Virus record (IMG/VR): IMGVR_UViG_3300043446_004613
Coordinates: 62,001-126,000 of that record
Length of the DNA: 64,000 nucleotides
Direction: 5' to 3' (one strand)
Origin: a virus
Shown: positions 58,841-64,000 of the stretch, piece by piece
Numbering within the stretch: the first letter of the stretch is position 1
Layout of the letters: each line of letters begins with the position of its first letter
The notes under the pieces: generated by a model
Seen by the model: only the letters and a program-made list of their open reading frames with translations
Database searches by the model: none
Told to the model about the DNA's origin: nothing
Program-made: the position numbers and the translations under genes

Positions 58841-60069
58841 GGTGTTGCCGGGTGAAAAGCATCCAACTGCTTTTGCGCTAATTCCATCAAGTCTACCTTC
58901 TTTAGAACGTCGTCAGGTGCAACTGCGGAGGTAACTTCGCAAGAATGTTGCCGGATACCTTGAGGGCACTTGTTTACAGGGAACTCGCCAAACGCAAAGC
59001 ACGGAGAGAATTGACAGGCATCCTGCTTCCAGACAGCTAAGTCCATGTAGTTTTTATCGTAACCGATGCGTGCGCCGGGAGCGTGTGTACCCCAGATGCT
59101 AACCGCAGGCGTGTTCAAAGCCTGCGCCATGTACAGCGGAGCGCTATCCAAACAGACTAATCCGGCTGAACGGGAGATCAGCGCCATGAGCACGCGGATC
59201 GACGTGCTGTCGATTGCGTTGATGACTCCGCCACCCAGCTGGGCTATACGTTGATTGAATTCGCCTGCGCTCATATCCATATCCGGCAGACGCAAAGAAC
59301 TGTTTCCTACAACCACAACCGGACGGCGTGTAGACATTTCTTTAATAATTTCCAACCACGTGCCGTAGTTCATGCTACGCAGGGTCGCGTTGCTGAAAGG
59401 TGCAACGACGTAGTAGCCAACATGCCGCAAGTCGACTTTACGCTGCTCCCAGACGTAACGGTAGAGTCGATCAAGGTTTTGATAGTCTTCAGAAATCAAG
59501 GTTGCCGTAGGGCGCTTCCACTTAGGATCAATACTTGCCGGATCAAAACCAAGCTGCTTAAACAGTGCATCATACACGTTCAGCTGGTCACCCTCACAGT
59601 CCTGCTCGGTGACCGTATTGATGAGCCAGTGGTAGTTGTACATGCGGAGATGGTCATACTCCAGCGGGCCGCATTTGACGCACTTGTTGCTGATGAGCGG
59701 GCTATGCGTCAACACTAATCCCCGATCTGCGAACGCCATGACGTCGATTTCAACGTCACCGCCCGATACGTGGTTGATGAAACCCAGCGGCCCGGTAAGG
59801 AACAACAGGTCACCTATGCCGCGCTCACGGCAACGCTCCACCAAAATCTTAGCGCCGGTCACGTTTTTACCAGCGGTAAGCCGGTTATAGAGCGAAGCCC
59901 CATCCAGTTCGGATACGGTATCAATGAAGTCCTTGATCGGTTCAATGCGGTTTGCGTTTACAACGTAGCGGCGGTTTGGATTGAACAGCCACGTTTCGTC
60001 AGCGGTCTGGTTAAACATCACCGGTTCCTTGACGGTTACTATCAGCCATTGCGTATTGATCGGAATCAT
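58837..60069 (-). CDS. GT9 (heptosyltransferase-like) glycosyltransferase
   Basis: 410 residues. CRERGIGDLLFLTGPLGF (about residues 80-97) is the N-terminal GxGDxxxxxP loop, and CLDSAPLYMAQALNTPAVSI with WGTHAPGARIGY (about 308-340) is the donor-binding D(S/T)xxxHxA-type block of GT9 ADP-heptose transferases. The usual His is Tyr (APLYMA). A CQFSPCF loop follows. It may add a heptose-like sugar, and the HldE-type enzyme at 4400-4891 could supply the donor. TGTTCTTT lies eight bases before the ATG. Confidence 0.8.
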   Translation of the reverse strand: MIPINTQWLIVTVKEPVMFNQTADETWLFNPNRRYVVNANRIEPIKDFIDTVSELDGASLYNRLTAGKNVTGAKILVERCRERGIGDLLFLTGPLGFINHVSGGDVEIDVMAFADRGLVLTHSPLISNKCVKCGPLEYDHLRMYNYHWLINTVTEQDCEGDQLNVYDALFKQLGFDPASIDPKWKRPTATLISEDYQNLDRLYRYVWEQRKVDLRHVGYYVVAPFSNATLRSMNYGTWLEIIKEMSTRRPVVVVGNSSLRLPDMDMSAGEFNQRIAQLGGGVINAIDSTSIRVLMALISRSAGLVCLDSAPLYMAQALNTPAVSIWGTHAPGARIGYDKNYMDLAVWKQDACQFSPCFAFGEFPVNKCPQGIRQHSCEVTSAVAPDDVLKKVDLMELAQKQLDAFHPATP

Positions 60070-60090
60070 GCGTTGTAAAAGAACAGGGTT

Positions 60091-61626
60091 TTAATTTTTT
60101 GTCGTACCAAGATACGGACGTACAGATGCAGGCATTTCTGCCAGTTCATTTTCCTTCCAAGCACGCACTTTTGGCCAAACTTGCCATTTTGTAAACATGT
60201 GTGCGTTCTGCATGCCCGGTTTTATGTTAGGCAGCTTATCCTTGATCCAGCCTTCAAAGTCATAGTCTGGATCGTCATAGTGGCCGCCACGACGGTGTTT
60301 TTTGACGGTTTCTTCCATATTACGGCGTGTACCGGTGAAATGGTAAATCATTGGGCGGAAGACAACTGTGGGGGGTGTAAAAGGGCTGCGACAAGCCTTA
60401 AAACGCATGCCCGACCCGATATAAACGACCGCCGTATCGGTTGCACCGTCAACAGGAAATCCCGGTAAACCGATGACAGGGATCATGCGCACGCTGACGC
60501 TTTGACGACCTTGTTCGACGTAAGCTTTGATTACTTTAAGCGTACCACGCATCCAAAGTTCATCGCCATCGACAATAAGGATATGCTCATAACCCAGCGA
60601 ACGAATCCAATCCAAGCTGGCATTACGCAGGCGGGTTTCTACGTCGATACGGCTGCTTCCCTCCGTAGTGTAGGAGTCAACATTATATTTTGAATAATGC
60701 ACTGTCTGACCGGCGTCTTTGAGCGCTTTGACAGCTTTTTGCACATCATCAACATTCTCTTGTTCAACCGGTTCACCTGACCAGTACTTATCGGGCTGGC
60801 AGAAACAGAAATCGTTAACACCCTCTTCAACAAGGCGTTGGCAAACGTCAAGCAGGCACAGGTCATCCTTTGTAACCTGCAAGTAGGCGACATACTTATC
60901 GTTTTTGTTATTTTTTGTTGACGCCTCTGATTTGACTGCTTTAGGGCCATCATCCAGAGGGAAACCGGCTGCACGGCGAAAGTTAAACAGCATCTCGCCT
61001 GTATTCCAACGTTCTTGCGACGCATGGATGAGATCGTGGCCATCGCGTGGGCGCTTGCCGCAGTCCGGGTGTAGGTGCTCAAACAATAGATGATTAGCGT
61101 CGATAACCACGCCGTCGCGAACAGCTACCTCGCCAAATTCCGTATCGTTGAACATGGACGGATATTTCGGGTAAAATAGATAACCGAAACGCTCATAGCG
61201 TTTACGCGTCAGGATTGAGAGTACAAAGATATTGTGGACGTAGCCGTCTTCGACTTTGACCACGTACTCCCCATCAATCCAATTAACAGGCTTGAGCGAA
61301 AGAAGTAACTCATCCCAGTTGTTTGGCGGCACAAAATCGTCGGCTACTGCAATGAGTACTTTACCTGTAGACACTTCGGCGGAAGCGTTCCAACCTGCGA
61401 CACAGGTTTTAGGGCCGTTGTTTACAGCTATTTTGACATTCAAGTTTTCTTCTGCCAGAGCCTTGGCTACGTCAAGGCAGGCACTATTTCCAGCATCGAT
61501 GCCCAAGCACCATTCGATAGTTTCAGGGTTTTTGGCACGGGTATTCCATAAATTAACGACACGGGCCATGATTTGAGGCCGGACACTGGTGAAGCACAGA
61601 GAAAATATAGGTGTAGATTTATTCAT
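60091..61626 (-). CDS. Two-domain GT2-like glycosyltransferase
   Basis: 511 residues with two GT-A-like modules. The first has FTSVRPQIMARVVNLW, GNSACLDVAKAL and VLIAVADDFVPPNNWDELLL (about 94-113), a GT2-type acidic metal motif. The second has DWIRSLGYEHILIVDGDELW (about 338-357) with DGDE as its acidic site. A polymerising or bifunctional transferase is possible. TGTTCTAC lies ten bases before the ATG within the 61629-61646 palindrome. Confidence 0.7.
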   Translation of the reverse strand: MNKSTPIFSLCFTSVRPQIMARVVNLWNTRAKNPETIEWCLGIDAGNSACLDVAKALAEENLNVKIAVNNGPKTCVAGWNASAEVSTGKVLIAVADDFVPPNNWDELLLSLKPVNWIDGEYVVKVEDGYVHNIFVLSILTRKRYERFGYLFYPKYPSMFNDTEFGEVAVRDGVVIDANHLLFEHLHPDCGKRPRDGHDLIHASQERWNTGEMLFNFRRAAGFPLDDGPKAVKSEASTKNNKNDKYVAYLQVTKDDLCLLDVCQRLVEEGVNDFCFCQPDKYWSGEPVEQENVDDVQKAVKALKDAGQTVHYSKYNVDSYTTEGSSRIDVETRLRNASLDWIRSLGYEHILIVDGDELWMRGTLKVIKAYVEQGRQSVSVRMIPVIGLPGFPVDGATDTAVVYIGSGMRFKACRSPFTPPTVVFRPMIYHFTGTRRNMEETVKKHRRGGHYDDPDYDFEGWIKDKLPNIKPGMQNAHMFTKWQVWPKVRAWKENELAEMPASVRPYLGTTKN

Positions 61627-61628
61627 AG

Positions 61629-61646
61629 TCTGTTCTGTAGAACAGA
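61629..61646. promoter_or_regulatory. Inverted repeat TCTGTTCTGTAGAACAGA
   Basis: Eight-base complementary arms around GT, centred between the divergent genes starting at 61626 (minus) and 61653 (plus). Each half is a TGTTCT start motif. It may be a divergent promoter or the operator of a dimeric repressor. Confidence 0.5.
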
Positions 61647-61652
61647 AAACTT

Positions 61653-61925
61653 ATGGACGCCAAACTGGATAGTGAACTTAAAATGACCCGGATACGCGGC
61701 GCGGCTTTGACTTTGCGCGTTCAGCCGGTAATGGTCATGTCTGAGATGCTGAGTGAGTACATTCAGCTTTGCGATGCTCAGCAACGTCAGATCGCTGACT
61801 TATGCGCCATAATTGCCAAATATGAAGCTAATCAAACAAATGATCCAGCAGTACCAAGCCAAGCACAACCGCCTGCCGCTGCAAGTCCTTGTACACCCGG
61901 TAGCACTGACAGCCCTCGCACTTAA
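61653..61925 (+). CDS. Hypothetical protein (90 aa)
   Basis: A helical N-terminal half (MVMSEMLSEYIQLCDAQQRQ) and a Pro/Ala/Ser-rich C-terminal tail that overlaps the next gene by 104 bases. No family recognised. Confidence 0.5.
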   Translation: MDAKLDSELKMTRIRGAALTLRVQPVMVMSEMLSEYIQLCDAQQRQIADLCAIIAKYEANQTNDPAVPSQAQPPAAASPCTPGSTDSPRT

Positions 61926-62055
61926 AAAGTCTGCCCTGCCGATGTGTGATGGCGTACCAATCGTGTGTCGTGAGGTTACAGTGGCACCTGCTGTAGACAG
62001 TCTTCGCCTTGGTATAACCGTAATCGACGGAGCCATCCGTACTTTTGACATCTAA
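61822..62055 (+). CDS. Hypothetical protein (77 aa)
   Basis: From ATG 61822 (MKLIKQMIQQYQAKHNRLPL). The block VLVHPVALTALALKK and ITVIDGAIRTF suggests a compact alpha/beta protein. It lies mostly within a different frame of the 61653 gene's 3' end, and its stop is five bases before the next gene. Function unknown. Confidence 0.5.
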   Translation: MKLIKQMIQQYQAKHNRLPLQVLVHPVALTALALKKSALPMCDGVPIVCREVTVAPAVDSLRLGITVIDGAIRTFDI

Positions 62056-62059
62056 TTTT

Positions 62060-62980
62060 ATGCGTAGCCTAATTGCAATCAAAACCTATCGCCGACTCCA
62101 CGCCCTCAAAGCTATGATGTCGGGCATCGAACAACACTGTCCGCAGTATCACTGCATTATCAGCGAAGACTGCGGTCAGCGTGATGGAACGACAGATTTC
62201 ATTACTAAAGGCCGTGTCGGCACAGCTGTGCCGGAACTGCTGTCGACAAAGCATGTCGTTGAAAGCGGCGACGCTAACTTCATTAACGCAGATGTATACA
62301 CTGGAGACGTAAATCTGGGTGTTACAGGCAACAACAACCGTTTGCTCAAGCTGTTCATGGATGGCGAGTGGGATCACCTGCTGCTGTGCGATGACGATTT
62401 GCTCGTGACGGGTGATTTCGTTGAAGCATACGCGAACGCCCATGCAGACCTTGGTGTGGACATGTTTTGCTTCTGCGACTTCACTGAAGCATCTCCAGCC
62501 ATATCCGGTGCCCCGGAAACGTATAAATGGACTACTTATCCGATGCGCGGTTATCAAGTAAAGTTTCTACCCCGCTTCACCGGCATCATGATGTCGGTAA
62601 CACGCAGCCTCATTGAAAAGATAGGCTACATGGATGCCGAGTTCGGCAAGTTTGGAGAAGAACACTGCGACTGGACAATTCGTGCGCGTATGGCAGGCGG
62701 CATACGTCTGAACAACACGGATATGAATTGTTTGGACATCGCCCATAACCGCCTGACCCATCAAAACGTACAGACCAGTATGTCAGGTTCAGCGCGTAAG
62801 CACGCTGATCAAGAAGCCCACGTCGCTATGCAGCGGGCTGCCTATGAATACCGTTTGCGTCACTATTACCGGCCCTTCCGTCTTACCTATCCAGTGATGG
62901 CGGCAGGCCATTCCGGTGTCGGCGTGCCCTGCCGCCAGCTGGATCAGATCGGCTATAGACTCGTGAACGCCCCTGCGTAG
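62060..62980 (+). CDS. GT2-family glycosyltransferase
   Basis: 306 residues from ATG 62060. SLIAIKTYRRLHAL opens the GT-A fold; LLLCDDDLLVTGDFVEAYAN (about 112-131) carries the DDD metal motif; FGKFGEEHCDWTIRARMAGG (about 194-213) contains the catalytic E(D/E)xDW-type block. Typical GT2 length and motif order. Acceptor unknown. It precedes a virion-type operon, so virion glycosylation is possible. Confidence 0.8.
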   Translation: MRSLIAIKTYRRLHALKAMMSGIEQHCPQYHCIISEDCGQRDGTTDFITKGRVGTAVPELLSTKHVVESGDANFINADVYTGDVNLGVTGNNNRLLKLFMDGEWDHLLLCDDDLLVTGDFVEAYANAHADLGVDMFCFCDFTEASPAISGAPETYKWTTYPMRGYQVKFLPRFTGIMMSVTRSLIEKIGYMDAEFGKFGEEHCDWTIRARMAGGIRLNNTDMNCLDIAHNRLTHQNVQTSMSGSARKHADQEAHVAMQRAAYEYRLRHYYRPFRLTYPVMAAGHSGVGVPCRQLDQIGYRLVNAPA

Positions 62981-62987
62981 TTAGGCT

Positions 62988-63635
62988 GTGACTAAGAATC
63001 CGCATCTGAAGAAATTACTCGGCGAATCGGAACACGACGAGGTTCACCGCTACGCCGATGCTATGCAGCAAACGCCGCAGAACGGACGCGAAGCATACCC
63101 AGATCAGCCTGAGCTTGCCTCTGCGTTTGATCGGCTGCATTTGCAGGATAAGTCGTTGGACGAACTGCGCGACATGGTTGCCAATCAAGCGCTAAACGGC
63201 TTTGAGCTTGAGGTCGTAAACAACGAGATCGAGTTTTTGAGCGGACTCTCTGAAAATCTCGAAGATCAGCAGAATATGCCCGCACGTCCAAAAGACGAGA
63301 CGCAGGACGACACGCCGATCAAGCCGAAAAGTAACAAGGCGGCCAGCTTCGGAAACGTCAACGTGGAACTGGCTCCGAGCGTGCGGGAATTGATCGGTCT
63401 TTGGAAGCGCGGCGAGCACATGGCAGTTGCCGCCCGCTTGATGTTCACGCCAGCGAGCTATGTCGATTTCATTGCGTTATCTTTTACCATTGGTCAAGCT
63501 GGTGCAATGGAATTGGCTGGTTTACTGGATGAACTTTCAGATACCGAAAATATGCGACCGCCGTCCACCCCGCCAGAGTACAAAGAATTGCTTCAAAAAG
63601 TCGCAGGAGCAAACGCAGAGGAAAACGTTATATGA
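62988..63635 (+). CDS. Hypothetical protein with LLGES N-terminus
   Basis: 215 residues from GTG 62988, four bases after CGTAGTTA. The N-terminus MTKNPHLKKLLGESEHDEV has LGE-S, a candidate prohead-protease site. The middle is acidic, the C-terminal third (ELIGLWKRGEHMAVAARLMF) helical. The stop overlaps the next ATG (ATGA). Virion association inferred. Confidence 0.55.
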   Translation: MTKNPHLKKLLGESEHDEVHRYADAMQQTPQNGREAYPDQPELASAFDRLHLQDKSLDELRDMVANQALNGFELEVVNNEIEFLSGLSENLEDQQNMPARPKDETQDDTPIKPKSNKAASFGNVNVELAPSVRELIGLWKRGEHMAVAARLMFTPASYVDFIALSFTIGQAGAMELAGLLDELSDTENMRPPSTPPEYKELLQKVAGANAEENVI

Positions 63636-64000
63636 GCAGCAACCCCCTTTTAGCCCGCGCCCTTGGTGAATCAACCGGCGATGTCGTGCCGGTTCTCGCC
63701 AATGTACCGCGCAGCACGCAACGCAGTCGTCTTGAGCGCCTGCGCCAGCGCCGTGATCCAGAAGGTATTGAATCCAAAAATGAAAGCCATCGGCGCGACA
63801 TCTCGCGCCTGATCGGTGAATCTGAAACCGATGAGCAGCAAAAGCGCAGCGATAGCGTTATCCCGGACGAAGCAGAGGAGATTGATAAGAGCGCCTACAC
63901 TGTAGGCAAGCCGATTGATCCGCCCAAGAAAGTCGTGCAGGAACCGTCGCATCCAACAGCTGATAAGGAGAAGTACATTACTCCGGCATCTGCTTTGACT
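63632..64000 (+). CDS. Hypothetical protein, cut by window end
   Basis: 123 residues visible from ATG 63632 (MSSNPLLARALGESTGDVVP). The NPLLxxxLGES start parallels the previous gene, and SRLIGESETD near residue 60 repeats the GES site. The rest is charged. Probably a virion or scaffold-type protein; the 3' end is outside the window. Confidence 0.55.
   Translation, partial: MSSNPLLARALGESTGDVVPVLANVPRSTQRSRLERLRQRRDPEGIESKNESHRRDISRLIGESETDEQQKRSDSVIPDEAEEIDKSAYTVGKPIDPPKKVVQEPSHPTADKEKYITPASALT

Overview
The window is a 64 kb internal piece of a large tailed, contractile-tail (myovirus-type) bacteriophage genome. The evidence is an almost gapless packing of genes on both strands with ATGA or GTGA overlaps, a gp6/J-type baseplate protein, phage lysis enzymes, a T4-like replication set and a very high fraction of unrecognised small proteins. 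Both ends cut through genes. No integrase, terminase, capsid or portal gene could be recognised here, so this is part of a bigger genome. tmRNA-like sequences, sigma70-type promoters and LPS-type sugar enzymes point to a Gram-negative, probably proteobacterial host; that is inference.

Layout. 1-7 kb: small hypothetical genes, two glycosyltransferases (GT25-like, DUF616-like), a HldE-type cytidylyltransferase-fold nucleotidyltransferase, a receiver-domain protein, tRNA-like elements and a RusA-type resolvase. 7-14.4 kb: two tandem paralogues and a minus-strand run of acidic, glycine/proline-rich and zinc-binding proteins, probably virion-associated. 14.4-21.5 kb: MazG-like NTPase, DinG/XPD-like helicase, tail and baseplate genes, a glycosyltransferase and a FkbM methyltransferase. 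21.6-27.7 kb: zinc peptidase, radical SAM enzyme, small zinc proteins, a 2H phosphoesterase, a tubulin/FtsZ homologue and another glycosyltransferase. 27.7-38 kb: PAS protein, NAD-dependent DNA ligase, DNA polymerase A fused to a uracil-glycosylase-like domain, and a DnaB-type helicase. 38-38.7 kb: a translation RNA locus (initiator tRNA, structured RNA, tmRNA). 39-50.3 kb: HNH endonuclease, cell-wall hydrolases, a neck-like protein, a pyruvyltransferase-like enzyme, two sulfotransferases and a DUF6011 protein. 50.4-58.8 kb: HAD phosphatase, HU, two sigma-like proteins, RecA/UvsX and single-stranded DNA binding protein. 58.8-64 kb: GT9 and GT2-type glycosyltransferases and the start of another virion-type operon.

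How the parts fit. Polymerase, helicases, ligase, resolvase, recombinase and SSB make a phage-encoded replication/recombination machine. Two sigma-like proteins would redirect host RNA polymerase. A short motif with consensus GTWNTTA lies 4-9 bases before more than 30 start codons, usually without a Shine-Dalgarno sequence, and may be the promoter element of nearly leaderless mRNAs. A separate TTGAC-(16/17)-TACAST class precedes the RNA genes and the DUF6011 gene. Several unrelated proteins share an N-terminal leader of the form VVDxLLE, which resembles a capsid-targeting propeptide cut by a prohead protease. One carrier is the 2H phosphoesterase, which suggests an injected anti-defence enzyme. 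Some ten glycan, sulfate or methyl transfer enzymes are scattered as single genes and could decorate virion, DNA or host surface.
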